DNA of 46,088 nt from Candidatus Nitrosopumilus sp. (GTDB taxonomy: Archaea; Thermoproteota; Nitrososphaeria; Nitrososphaerales; Nitrosopumilaceae). The stretch lies in NCBI GenBank assembly GCA_029250275.1, contig JAPFBP010000005.1:1-46088 (forward strand), given 5' to 3'. Numbering within the stretch: the first letter of the stretch is position 1; each line of letters opens with the position of its first letter. Under the pieces are notes generated by a model that saw only the letters and a program-made list of their open reading frames with translations, made no database searches and had not been told where the DNA came from. A program made the translations under genes and the position numbers. Below, piece after piece: positions 16,746 to 27,430 of this stretch.

Positions 16746-18020
16746 TTGATCAAAAACGATCCTTTTCTAAATGCAACAAAACAAATTAATGATGCATGTG
16801 ATATAATTGGTATCCAAGATAAAGGTGTTCGTGAATATTTGGCAATGCCAAATAAAGTTTTGAGAGTCAAAATTCCCGTAAAAATGGATAATGGTAAAAT
16901 TAGAATTTTCACAGGTTTTAGAAGTCAACATAATAATGATAGAGGACCATACAAGGGAGGTATTCGTTACTTTAACCCCGAAGGTGGAGTTGAATATATG
17001 GAACGCGAAATAATGGCACTTTCTTCATGGATGACATGGAAATGTGCAATTGTTGATATTCCACTTGGAGGCGGTAAAGGTGGAATCTATGTTAATCCAA
17101 AAACTGAGAAACTTAGTGAAGGGGAATTAGAGAGACTCACTAGGGGATTTGCATTTAAAATTAATGAAATTATTGGTCCTGGAAAAGATATTCCTGCACC
17201 TGATGTTTACACAACAGGAAAAGAAATGACACAAATTATGGACACGTTTAACAAACTAAATGGTAACATCTCTACACCAGGTGTAATTACCGGCAAGCCA
17301 ATCTCAATGGGAGGTTCACTTGCAAGAAATGTTGCAACTGGACTGGGTGTAGCATATTGTGTAAGAGAAGCTGCAAAAACATTGAAAATTAATCTAAAAA
17401 CTGCCAAAGTTGTGTTACAAGGATTTGGAAATGCATCTACATTTACAGGTGAATATTTGGAGAAGATGGGAGCAAAAATAATTGGTGCAAGTGATTCTAA
17501 AGGCTCTATCTTAATTGAAAAAGGAGTAAAAGTTAGTCAACTTATTGCTCATAAAGAAAAAACTGGTTCTGTAGTTGGATATCCTGGAAGTAAAAAAGTC
17601 TCAACTGAAGAATTACTTACTGCTAAATGTGATGTTCTAGTCCCAGGGGCATTAGAGAATCAAATAGATGCAAAAATTGCAAAGAATCTCAAATGCAAAA
17701 TTATTGCAGAAGCTGCAAACGGTCCAACATTACCTGAAGCAGATCCAATTATTTATCAAAAGAAAATTTTACTAATTCCTGATATCTTGGCAAACTCTGG
17801 TGGGGTTTGTATCTCATATTTAGAATGGGTACAAAACAACATGGGATATTATTGGACTTTTGATGAGGTTGCAAATAAAATGGAAGCAAACATCACTAAA
17901 GGATTTAAAGATGCATATGCACTCTCTAAAAAACATAAAACTGACATGAGAAAAGCAACCATGGTTTTAGCAGTAGAACGAGTTCTAGAGGCATTTAATC
18001 AAAAAGGCATCTGGCCATAA
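16746..18020 (+). CDS. gdhA: glutamate dehydrogenase (TTG start)
   Basis: GFRSQHNNDRGPYKGGIRYF, VDIPLGGGKGGI, QGFGNASTFTGEYL motifs. Confidence 0.95.
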   Translation: MIKNDPFLNATKQINDACDIIGIQDKGVREYLAMPNKVLRVKIPVKMDNGKIRIFTGFRSQHNNDRGPYKGGIRYFNPEGGVEYMEREIMALSSWMTWKCAIVDIPLGGGKGGIYVNPKTEKLSEGELERLTRGFAFKINEIIGPGKDIPAPDVYTTGKEMTQIMDTFNKLNGNISTPGVITGKPISMGGSLARNVATGLGVAYCVREAAKTLKINLKTAKVVLQGFGNASTFTGEYLEKMGAKIIGASDSKGSILIEKGVKVSQLIAHKEKTGSVVGYPGSKKVSTEELLTAKCDVLVPGALENQIDAKIAKNLKCKIIAEAANGPTLPEADPIIYQKKILLIPDILANSGGVCISYLEWVQNNMGYYWTFDEVANKMEANITKGFKDAYALSKKHKTDMRKATMVLAVERVLEAFNQKGIWP

Positions 18021-18022
18021 TC

Positions 18023-18400
18023 TTAGGTTAGATAAGATTCGTAACTCACTAATTGTTCGATGAACTTTATTTTTCCTTTAGTAATAATGCGTAATTTTCT
18101 TTTGAAAGAAAGATCTACTTTTGTTCTTCTTTGTAATAGTTGGATTGTTTTTCCAGTTAACGTTCTACCTTTTTTGTCTCTATCAAAAAGAATGACTAAT
18201 CTTTCATATTTTGCAACAGAATCTGCAAAATTAATCATGCCAGTAAATCTATGAAATTCTAAAACTTTCCCACTATAGCCAAGTTTCCTTAAAGCATTAG
18301 AATCTCGTTTTCCTTCAACTATCACAATACTGTTTTCTAAAGTGTTTAATTGGAAAATAAAATCTTTCAATTCTAGAATTTCTTCTTCAGACACTAACAC
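18023..18400 (-). CDS. Toprim-domain protein (UPF0292-like)
   Basis: IVIVEGKRDSNALRKLG and LVILFDRDKKG Toprim E and DxD motifs. Confidence 0.85.
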   Translation of the reverse strand: MLVSEEEILELKDFIFQLNTLENSIVIVEGKRDSNALRKLGYSGKVLEFHRFTGMINFADSVAKYERLVILFDRDKKGRTLTGKTIQLLQRRTKVDLSFKRKLRIITKGKIKFIEQLVSYESYLT

Positions 18401-18468
18401 ACTATGTGATTCATTTTGACATATTAAAACAGAGCATATTTTTACTTCTAAATAATTTGTTGAGTAAG

Positions 18469-18609
18469 ATGAAAACTGAATTAGAAATTGCTGAATATAG
18501 AAAAGAGATTGAAGAAAGACTAGTAAAAGCTGAATCCATGGATGCCATGAAATACTACCAAGGAGTACTCAGAAGTCTTGAGTGGATAGTTACAGGACTA
18601 GACGTTTAG
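18469..18609 (+). CDS. small protein (MKTELEIAEYRKEIEERLVKAESMDAMKYYQGVLRSLEWIVTGLDV)
   Basis: ORF-track frame 18406..18609; ATG at 18469 is the more plausible start. Confidence 0.55.
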   Translation: MKTELEIAEYRKEIEERLVKAESMDAMKYYQGVLRSLEWIVTGLDV

Positions 18610-18613
18610 AAAA

Positions 18614-19297
18614 ATGTCAGATGTACTACTCGTACAAAACACAAGAATAGAAGGTTCAGGATATTTAGGTGAACTTTTACAAAAGGATGGATTTGAAATC
18701 ACATCCGTAAATGCAAAACATGAAAAGTTACCTGACAAAGATTTTTCTCTAGTTGTGATTTTAGGTGCACCTGAAAGTGCAAACGATGATTTAGATTATC
18801 TAAAGGCAGAACAACATTTGATCAAAAATTCTGTGGAAAAAAATATCCCTGTACTTGGTATTTGTTTGGGTTCGCAATTAATTGCTAAGACCTTTGGTGC
18901 CAAAGTGTATCGTGGACCAAAAAAAGAAATTGGCTTTTACCATGATTTGAAAATTAGTACCGAATCTTCGTTTTTTTCTGGTTTCAAAAATCCATTTACC
19001 GTCTTTCATTGGCATGGTGATACTTTTGATTTACCTGAAGGTTCTATACAATTAGCCTCATCTAAGCATTATTCTAATCAGGCATTTCAATACAAGAGTG
19101 CAATAGGTCTACAATTTCATTTGGAAGTAAATGAGGAGATGGTAAATCTGTGGCTTGACAATACTGAATCTCAACTAGAAAAAATACCTTACATCGATCC
19201 ACAAAAAATTCGCTCAGATATTATTGAAAATATTTCAACTGTGAAATCAAATATGAATATTTTTTATAACAATTTTAAATTATCATTTGACCTTTGA
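18614..19297 (+). CDS. class I glutamine amidotransferase (GMP synthase GATase-like)
   Basis: PVLGICLGSQLIAKTFGA (Cys), FHWHGDTFDLP, GLQFHLEV (His). Confidence 0.88.
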   Translation: MSDVLLVQNTRIEGSGYLGELLQKDGFEITSVNAKHEKLPDKDFSLVVILGAPESANDDLDYLKAEQHLIKNSVEKNIPVLGICLGSQLIAKTFGAKVYRGPKKEIGFYHDLKISTESSFFSGFKNPFTVFHWHGDTFDLPEGSIQLASSKHYSNQAFQYKSAIGLQFHLEVNEEMVNLWLDNTESQLEKIPYIDPQKIRSDIIENISTVKSNMNIFYNNFKLSFDL

Positions 19298-19336
19298 CCA
19301 AAGTTTAATATACTTAATTCTAATTTTATCGATCGA

Positions 19337-21457
19337 ATGATGACTGTTAAGCAAATTTTTGAAGATACTATTAAAACAAATCACAAAGTTATCACTGAAG
19401 AATTATCAAAAAATATTCTCAAAACTTATGGCGTTAAAGTTCCACCTTATGCATTAGTAACATCTGCTGAAGAAGCAGCAAAACAAGCAAAGAAAATTGG
19501 TTTTCCACTAGTAATGAAAGTAGTTTCACCACAAATTTTACACAAGACTGATGTTGGTGGAGTTAAAGTTGGATTAGACAATGTAGCTGATGTCAAAAAA
19601 ACATTTACTGACATGTATGGTCGTTTATCTAAGAAAAAGGGGGTTGATGTAAAAGGAATTCTTTTGGAGAAGATGGTTCCAAAAGGAGGAGTTGAACTAA
19701 TAGTTGGTATACAAAATGATCCTCAATTTGGTCCAATGATTATGGCTGGATTAGGAGGCATAATGACTGAAATTTTCAAAGATGTTGCATTTAGAATGCT
19801 TCCAATTACAACATCTGATGCAAAATCAATGCTCAATGAACTAAAAGGCTCAAAACTCCTCAAAGGATTCCGTGGCAGTGCTCCAATTGACATAAACATG
19901 GTTGCAAATGCACTTGTACAAATTGGAAAGATGGGAGTAGATAATGCAGATTATGTTAACAGCATTGACTTTAATCCAGTAATTGTATATCCTAAATCTT
20001 ATTTTGTAGTGGATGCAAAGATTATTCTAAATAATGAATTAAGAAAGAATTCAATTTCAAAAGAAAAACCAAACATCACTTCAATGGAGTCATTCTTTAC
20101 TCCAAAGTCTGTTGCATTAATTGGTGCATCTGCAACCCCTGGAAAGATTGGTAATTCTGTATTAGATGCACTTGGAAAACAAGATTACAAAGGTAAAGTA
20201 TATCCAATTAATCCTAAACAAACATCAATTCTTGGAATCAAATGTTATCCATCATTGGATGCAATAGAAGATACAATTGATCTGGTTGTTGTTTGTGTTG
20301 ATCTTTCATTATGTGGACCAATTATGGAGACTTGTGCTAAGAAAGGAATTCATAATGTTGTAATCGTTTCTGGTGGCGGTAAAGAGCTTGGTGGTGACAG
20401 GGCTGCGATGGAAGCTAATGTAAAAGAATTATCTATAAAACACAAAATTCGTGTAATTGGTCCTAATTGTATTGGAATGTTTAATGCAGCAAATAGACTT
20501 GATTGTGCATTCCAAGGACAAGAAAGAATGGTACGTTCAAAATTAGGTCCTGTTGCATTTTTCTCACAAAGTGGAACAATGGGAATTAGTATGTTGGAAA
20601 GTGCTGATTTGTTTGGTTTATCAAAAATGATTAGTTTTGGAAATCGTTCTGATGTTGATGAAGCAGATATGATATGGTATGCTGCAAATGATCCTCAAAC
20701 TAAAGTAATTGGATTATACGTTGAAGGATTCGGTGATGGTAGAAAATTCATCAATACTGCTAAACGTGTAATGAAAGAGGCAAAGAAACCTATCGTTATT
20801 TGGAAGAGTGGTAGAACTGCTGCAGGTGCAAAACAAGCTGCATCACATACAGGCTCACTTGGAGGCTCAAATGCAATGATTATGGGTGCATTCAAGCAAG
20901 CAGGAATTATTTCAGTTGACAGTTATCAAGAACTAGTTGGAGTCTTAAAGGCACTAGCATGGCAACCTCCTGCAAAAGGTAACCGTGTTGCTATGACTAG
21001 TAATGGTGCTGGTCCGATGATTGGCGGAATTGATCAATTAGAAAGATTAGGTCTCACAATAGGAAAACTCACTCCACAAACTACCAAAAAAATAAAGGAT
21101 CATTTTCCACCTACCGTCCCTATTCATAACGGTAATCCGGCAGATGTGGGTGGTGGTGCAACTGCAGATGATTATAGATTTGTGATTCAACAATTTTTAG
21201 ATGAAAATAATATTGATATTGCTATGCCGTGGTTTGTCTTCCAAGATGATCCACTTGAAGAAACAATTGTTGGTTATCTAGATGAACTTTCAAAGACAAA
21301 GAAGAAACCAATCCTCGCTGGAGGTAATGGTGGCCCATATACTGAAAAAATGATAAAATTGATTGAGGAACACAATGTTCCAGTTTATCAAGATCTTCGA
21401 ACTTGGGTTGCAGCAGCATCTGCATTATCTCAATGGGGCAAAGTACTCGGAAAATAG
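19337..21457 (+). CDS. ADP-forming acyl-CoA synthetase, probable 3-hydroxypropionyl-CoA synthetase
   Basis: Fused ATP-grasp and CoA-binding/ligase domains of the ADP-forming ACD family; adjacency to the hydratase matches the thaumarchaeal 3HP/4HB arrangement. Confidence 0.85.
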   Translation: MMTVKQIFEDTIKTNHKVITEELSKNILKTYGVKVPPYALVTSAEEAAKQAKKIGFPLVMKVVSPQILHKTDVGGVKVGLDNVADVKKTFTDMYGRLSKKKGVDVKGILLEKMVPKGGVELIVGIQNDPQFGPMIMAGLGGIMTEIFKDVAFRMLPITTSDAKSMLNELKGSKLLKGFRGSAPIDINMVANALVQIGKMGVDNADYVNSIDFNPVIVYPKSYFVVDAKIILNNELRKNSISKEKPNITSMESFFTPKSVALIGASATPGKIGNSVLDALGKQDYKGKVYPINPKQTSILGIKCYPSLDAIEDTIDLVVVCVDLSLCGPIMETCAKKGIHNVVIVSGGGKELGGDRAAMEANVKELSIKHKIRVIGPNCIGMFNAANRLDCAFQGQERMVRSKLGPVAFFSQSGTMGISMLESADLFGLSKMISFGNRSDVDEADMIWYAANDPQTKVIGLYVEGFGDGRKFINTAKRVMKEAKKPIVIWKSGRTAAGAKQAASHTGSLGGSNAMIMGAFKQAGIISVDSYQELVGVLKALAWQPPAKGNRVAMTSNGAGPMIGGIDQLERLGLTIGKLTPQTTKKIKDHFPPTVPIHNGNPADVGGGATADDYRFVIQQFLDENNIDIAMPWFVFQDDPLEETIVGYLDELSKTKKKPILAGGNGGPYTEKMIKLIEEHNVPVYQDLRTWVAAASALSQWGKVLGK

Positions 21458-21487
21458 AGAACATTTAATTCCTATATTGCTTCGTAA

Positions 21488-22255
<768 letters not shown>

Positions 22256-22314
22256 CTATTTTTAATTTCCTTCTTATTTTATTATTTTTTAGAAACGTTA
22301 GAATTTCATTCACA

Positions 22315-22836
22315 CTACTTTACGGTAACTACTCCAATTCTCCATGGATGAAATGAACAATAGTAGTTGTATACTCCTGCTTCCTCAAATGTAAATTCAA
22401 ACCTGTCCCCTGTGTTCAACGGTGGACTATTGAACATATCCATGACTTTTCCAAATTCATCTTGACTTTGAATATTATGTGGAACAGAGTCAGTATTTAC
22501 CCATGTGACTGATGTATTTGTTGTAATTTCCAAGTTCAATGGTAAGTAAAATCCACTACTTGAAATATCGAAATTTCCATTAGGAATAACTATTGTGCCC
22601 TTTATTATTTCTGAAACAACTTCTTCACTATCTAACACAATAATCCCCTCTTCGATCAAAAATTTGATTGCATTAAGAAATTCTGCCTCTGAAATATCTC
22701 CTTGACCATACCATAACGCATTATTTTTTACCCATTCTGGAACTGATTCTGCAATTGCTTCGTTGGCTGAAAATGAAACTAATAAGATTGAAAACACCAT
22801 TGTTAGAATGGATATTTTTATTGATCTGTGGTTCAT
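22315..22836 (-). CDS. secreted cupredoxin (plastocyanin-like) with VPEWVKNNALWYGQG-type domain
   Basis: Signal peptide from Met at 22836; SVTWVNTDSVPHNIQS and YNYYCSFHPWRIGVVTV. Confidence 0.85.
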   Translation of the reverse strand: MNHRSIKISILTMVFSILLVSFSANEAIAESVPEWVKNNALWYGQGDISEAEFLNAIKFLIEEGIIVLDSEEVVSEIIKGTIVIPNGNFDISSSGFYLPLNLEITTNTSVTWVNTDSVPHNIQSQDEFGKVMDMFNSPPLNTGDRFEFTFEEAGVYNYYCSFHPWRIGVVTVK

Positions 22837-22930
22837 ACTCAAAATACTTTTTAGAGGATTTATCCAATGAGTGTACATTGTCTTGCAGTGCAGTCTAATT
22901 CATTATATCTAATTTTGAACCTATTTTTTC

Positions 22931-23269
22931 ATGCAAGAATTAGTTCAATCCGTAAAAGTTGTAGATGATGACAGAAAACAAGTTATTTTAGAAATCCTTG
23001 CTGATAAATATTGCAAATCAATCCTTCATAATACTTTAGAAAAACCAAAAGCTGCATTGGAAATATCTGGTGAAACGAAAATTCCTATCAGTACTGTCTA
23101 TAGAAGATTACAGACTCTGTATGATGCAAAATTACTTGCTATTTCTGGCTCAATTAATCGAGATGGGAAAAAGTATTTTTTATACAAAAGTAGAGTAAAA
23201 TCTATTTCTCTAAAATGTGATCTAGAGGTAACATCTGTTGAACTTGTGCCAAACATACGCATAAATTAA
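22931..23269 (+). CDS. ArsR-like winged-helix regulator
   Basis: ISGETKIPISTVYRRLQTLYDAKLLAISG. Confidence 0.8.
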   Translation: MQELVQSVKVVDDDRKQVILEILADKYCKSILHNTLEKPKAALEISGETKIPISTVYRRLQTLYDAKLLAISGSINRDGKKYFLYKSRVKSISLKCDLEVTSVELVPNIRIN

Positions 23270-23297
23270 CTATTGAGGATTTTTGTTTAATCTAAAA

Positions 23298-23900
23298 ATG
23301 ATGGAAAAAGATTTAGCTTCTACAAAACGACAAATTCATTCCTCAAAAAAGGAACCTACTCGTAGTATTACGTATAGACTTCCAGAAAAAATTGTTATTG
23401 AATTAGAAACCGAATCTACACAAAAAGGTATTTCACAAAATGTTCTAGTTAGACAAATACTAGAAAAATATGTTCAATGGGATAGATTTTCTAACAAAAT
23501 TGGAATGATTCCAGTACCTAAGGGAATTCTTGAAGTATTAGGGGTGGAATTGGATGGACAAGATATTGATGAAATTATTACATTGATGTTTCCTATAATT
23601 AAGGATACTGTGTTGTTTATCAAAGGAGGATATGATTTGAAACGATGTGTTGAAACATTAGAAGATTATATGCGAGCATCAGGAATGAATTCTGATCATC
23701 GTGTAGAAGATGATATACACACATTTTTAATTCAACATGAGTTGGGATTAAAATGGTCTGTATTTACTGAACAATTACTAACACACATATTTCGTAGTTT
23801 CTTACCTGATAAAGAACTAAAATTTCAAACCACTGACACTACCGTAATTTTATCTGTCTCTCTAGGTTCTGATTTTAATGAACATGATTATCATAATTGA
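23298..23900 (+). CDS. protein with ribbon-helix-helix-like N-terminus and uncharacterised C-terminal domain
   Basis: TRSITYRLPEKIVIELETESTQKGISQNVLVRQILEKYV then ~140 aa of no recognised family; ATG 23298 preferred to TTG 23283. Confidence 0.65.
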   Translation: MMEKDLASTKRQIHSSKKEPTRSITYRLPEKIVIELETESTQKGISQNVLVRQILEKYVQWDRFSNKIGMIPVPKGILEVLGVELDGQDIDEIITLMFPIIKDTVLFIKGGYDLKRCVETLEDYMRASGMNSDHRVEDDIHTFLIQHELGLKWSVFTEQLLTHIFRSFLPDKELKFQTTDTTVILSVSLGSDFNEHDYHN

Positions 23901-23945
23901 AATTCGATTAACCATTTGAAATACACATCTGTGTAAACTCTATAC

Positions 23946-24347
23946 ATGAATTCGTCTGATCCTATTCAACAAAAAACTTTGGTAAGAGACATTATGAGTA
24001 ATTCTGTTGTATCTGTTGATTCATCAGTCACTGCAACTAATGCAGTAAAAATGATGGAAGATATTGGGGTGGGTGCTGTAATAGTTTTAGAAAATAATTT
24101 ACCTGTTGGGATTGTAACTGGTAGAGATTTTGCAATAAAAATCGCTGCTCACTCTTATCCTATTGACACTCCTGTTAGAAGAATAATGTCTTCCCCACTA
24201 ATTTCAATTGATTCAAATTCTGATTTATCGATAGCATCAGATTTGATGTCTACTCGAAATGTTAGAAAATTACCTGTTATTGATGATGACAAAGTGGTTG
24301 GAATTCTAACATCAAACGATCTAGCCAAACATTTTGTAGATCACTGA
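23946..24347 (+). CDS. CBS-domain pair protein
   Basis: VRDIMSNSVVSVDSSVTATNAVKMMEDIGVGAVIVLENNLPVGIVTGRDFA...VRRIMSSPLISI...RKLPVIDDDKVVGILTSNDL. Confidence 0.92.
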   Translation: MNSSDPIQQKTLVRDIMSNSVVSVDSSVTATNAVKMMEDIGVGAVIVLENNLPVGIVTGRDFAIKIAAHSYPIDTPVRRIMSSPLISIDSNSDLSIASDLMSTRNVRKLPVIDDDKVVGILTSNDLAKHFVDH

Positions 24348-24438
24348 AAATTACAGTAAAACGGTTACTATTTCTTGAATTACTAGTGTGTTGCGTGGGA
24401 AAAGCTTATTATAATTTGAAACAGCATTATTCTTCATT

Positions 24439-24789
24439 ATGGCAACTGAACAAATACAAAAGATGGTTACCGTTACTGCAAAAGCAGCTGAAAAAATCCA
24501 TGAATTCATGAAAGAAGAAGCAGATTCTCCTGAATATCTTAGAGTATATGTTCAAGGTGGAGGTTGTTCTGGTCTATCTTATGGAATGGGCTTTGAAAAA
24601 GCACCAGAAGAAGATGATCTTGTTATGGAGGAAAATGGAGTCAAACTTTTAGTTGACAGCTACAGTGTTGACCATCTACAAGGTGCAAACGTAGACTATA
24701 TTGAAAGCCTAATGGGTTCTGGATTCAAAATTAACAATCCAAATGTTACAAAATCCTGTTCATGTGGTTCCTCATTTAGCACAGAATAA
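24439..24789 (+). CDS. HesB/IscA/ErpA-type iron-sulfur cluster protein
   Basis: VTAKAAEKI, GGGCSGLSYGMGF, CSCGSSF. Confidence 0.93.
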   Translation: MATEQIQKMVTVTAKAAEKIHEFMKEEADSPEYLRVYVQGGGCSGLSYGMGFEKAPEEDDLVMEENGVKLLVDSYSVDHLQGANVDYIESLMGSGFKINNPNVTKSCSCGSSFSTE

Positions 24790-24821
24790 ACAGCATCATT
24801 TTTCATTTTTAGATTATTCTT

Positions 24822-24898
24822 AGCGAACGCTATAATTGACAAATTTTTTGAAAAATTTAATATTTCTATTATTTTTTGCGATACCCTCATATATCGCA
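24822..24898. promoter_or_regulatory. three consecutive dyads upstream of dnaG, the last a 7-bp-stem hairpin (TGCGATA-ccctcata-TATCGCA)
   Basis: AGCGAACGCT 24822-24831; AAATTTTTtgAAAAATTT 24841-24858; hairpin 24877-24898. Confidence 0.4.
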
Positions 24899-24940
24899 GG
24901 TAGAAACTCAAATTATGCAAATAAAGGAGATGAATAGTTT

Positions 24941-26083
24941 ATGGTTCAGCAAGGAATTGTCAAATATCACGTTAAGCTTTCCTATGAAGTCGATGGACTC
25001 GTTGAAAGAGCAGATATAATCGGAGCCATTTTTGGCCAAACAGAAGGACTGTTAGGCCCAGAAATGAATCTGAATGAGCTGCAACGAGTTTCTAAAGTAG
25101 GTCGTATTGAAGTTAATACAAAAGCTACTTCTAACACTACCACTGGTGATGCATTAATCCCAATGAGTACAGATATTGATACTTGTGCATTAATTGCTGC
25201 CGGAATTGAAAGTATCGATAAAGTAGGTCCATTTGATTGTAAATTCAGATTAGAAACTATTGATGATGTACGAGCTGCAAAGAAAGATGATATTGTAAGA
25301 CGTGCAAAAGAAATCAAGCAAAAATGGGCAACTAAAACTGTTAGTGAAGGTGAATCTATGTTAAATGATGTTCATCGAGGTGATACTGGTAAACTATCAA
25401 CATATGGACCATCAAAATTAACATGTAGTTCAGGCGTTTTTGACTCTACTTGGATAATCCTAGTTGAAGGAAGAGCTGATGTAATTAATCTTCTAAGAGC
25501 AGGATATGACAATGTACTTGCAATTGAAGGTGCAAAAATTGATGAATCAATTAAAGAATTATGTAGTAAAAAAAACACTGTTGTTGCATTCATTGATGGT
25601 GATAGAGCAGGAGGATTCATTCTCAAAGAACTCAAATCTGTTGTTACTTTAGATTATGAACTTCAAGCAGACCCTGGTGTTGAAGTTGAAGAATTAACTC
25701 CACAAAGAATTGATGAGATTCTCAGACCTATTGCTAATGAGATTAGAGATGGAAAACCTGCACCTGTGCTAAAAAGTGAAGATGATAAATCTGTTTCACA
25801 AATGGCAGCAAAAATATTCCCAAATCTAAATGAAACCCTTGAAGCAGTTGGATTAGACAGTGATCAAAAGGAAGTTTTCAAAGTTCCAATTAGTGAAGTT
25901 GTAAGCAAACTATCCTCACAATCTGGAATTAAATATCTTCTATTAGATGGTATTATCACTAAGAGACTTTTAGAAAGTGCCAAAAACGCTGGTGTTGAAT
26001 GTGTAATAGGACACAGAGTTGTAAAATTATCTAACTCTGATGGAATGACACTAAAAACTTTCGCTGATTTGGGTATATCTTAG
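24941..26083 (+). CDS. dnaG: archaeal DnaG-type primase
   Basis: VEGRADVINLLRAGYDNVLAIEGAKI and VAFIDGDRAGGFI Toprim motifs; archaeal DnaG N-terminus. Confidence 0.95.
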   Translation: MVQQGIVKYHVKLSYEVDGLVERADIIGAIFGQTEGLLGPEMNLNELQRVSKVGRIEVNTKATSNTTTGDALIPMSTDIDTCALIAAGIESIDKVGPFDCKFRLETIDDVRAAKKDDIVRRAKEIKQKWATKTVSEGESMLNDVHRGDTGKLSTYGPSKLTCSSGVFDSTWIILVEGRADVINLLRAGYDNVLAIEGAKIDESIKELCSKKNTVVAFIDGDRAGGFILKELKSVVTLDYELQADPGVEVEELTPQRIDEILRPIANEIRDGKPAPVLKSEDDKSVSQMAAKIFPNLNETLEAVGLDSDQKEVFKVPISEVVSKLSSQSGIKYLLLDGIITKRLLESAKNAGVECVIGHRVVKLSNSDGMTLKTFADLGIS

Positions 26084-26088
26084 AATAG

Positions 26089-26772
26089 ATGGCTGAATTA
26101 AAAATCCAACATCTCTTAACCCTCTCATATCTACTTTCAAAAGGTGCAAAATACAACTATGTTTCTATTACAACCTCTTCATTAGGAAAAAGTATCCAAA
26201 AATCACAGCAGGCAGCATCAAAACATCTTCTTGAATTAGAACAAAATCAATTCATTGAGAGAATAATGAGTGGACGAAATATTTCAGTTAAAATTACTTC
26301 AAAAGGATATTCTGAAATGGTAAAACTTTCAGCCATATTACAAAAAAGTCTTGATTCTTCACCTTCACATGTTGAACTAAAAGGTACATTGGTTTCTGGA
26401 ATGGGTGAAGGTGCATACTATATGGGATTAAAGGGGTACACAAAACAATTCCAATCTAAAATTGGGTATGTTCCATATCCTGGCACTCTTAATGTTAGAC
26501 TGGACCAAAAAATTCATCAAGAAGCAATTAAACAATTTGAAACTCTCAATGGTGTAAAAATAAAGAGTTTTTCAGATGGAAAGAGAACTTATGGGTGGGT
26601 AAAATGTTTCACTGCAAAACTTAACAATTCTATTAATTGTGAGTTAATCATACTTGAGCGTACCCATCATGATGATTCTATAATAGAATTAATTTCAAAA
26701 TCTTGTTTAAGAAAAACTGCAAAATTAAAAGACGGTTCTAAAGTTTCAATTAATATTCCAATAAATTCCTAA
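26089..26772 (+). CDS. ribK: CTP-dependent riboflavin kinase (wHTH + DUF120)
   Basis: N-terminal wHTH plus GTLVSGMGEGAYYMGLKGY...GYVPYPGTLNVRL. Confidence 0.92.
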   Translation: MAELKIQHLLTLSYLLSKGAKYNYVSITTSSLGKSIQKSQQAASKHLLELEQNQFIERIMSGRNISVKITSKGYSEMVKLSAILQKSLDSSPSHVELKGTLVSGMGEGAYYMGLKGYTKQFQSKIGYVPYPGTLNVRLDQKIHQEAIKQFETLNGVKIKSFSDGKRTYGWVKCFTAKLNNSINCELIILERTHHDDSIIELISKSCLRKTAKLKDGSKVSINIPINS

Positions 26773-27386
26773 ATTCCATGAATAGATTCACCATACTCTT
26801 CTTGAATTTTAGCGCTAGAACTTTCAGGAATTGGAGATTGTAATCTTGCCACCTTTGCATCAAGTTCTATTTTTTTACATCCTTCGGTGATAAATTTTTC
26901 TTGATGAATTTGATCATAGCCTAATGCAATTATTTGTGGTTTTACACGATTTACAGTTTTGAATATGTCATCTTCTTGTCCAATCAAACAAAGGTCTACC
27001 ATTGATAATGAATTAACCAACTCTTGTCTTTGTTCTTGTGCGTGAAGTGGTCTTCTTTTCTTCATTTTTATTGCTGTATTGTCAGTTGCAACTACCACAA
27101 CTAAAACATCACCTAATTCTTTTGCCGCATTTAATGTGTGAATATGTCCTGGATGAATAATATCAAAAACTCCTCCTGCTAATACCACACATAATGAATT
27201 TTTTCCAATTTTAGTAAGGGTTTTTCTATCTTCATTAACGAATTGATTTTTAATCAAATCATTAATTTTTGAATTAATAATGTCTTCAGAAAGCATACTT
27301 TTTTTCTTGATAATTTCAAATGGGTCTTTTCCTTGAATTTGACATACATACATGTTTGAAAGTATGTTTTTTTCAATTTGTTCCAA
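26769..27386 (-). CDS. ribL: FAD synthase RibL (nucleotidyltransferase with N-terminal extension)
   Basis: LAGGVFDIIHPGHIHTLNAAKELGDVLVVVVATD. Confidence 0.87.
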   Translation of the reverse strand: MEQIEKNILSNMYVCQIQGKDPFEIIKKKSMLSEDIINSKINDLIKNQFVNEDRKTLTKIGKNSLCVVLAGGVFDIIHPGHIHTLNAAKELGDVLVVVVATDNTAIKMKKRRPLHAQEQRQELVNSLSMVDLCLIGQEDDIFKTVNRVKPQIIALGYDQIHQEKFITEGCKKIELDAKVARLQSPIPESSSAKIQEEYGESIHGI

Positions 27387-27430
27387 TGTTTTTTCTATTT
27401 TTGACCCTCTCTTTAATTCATCGTTAAAAA

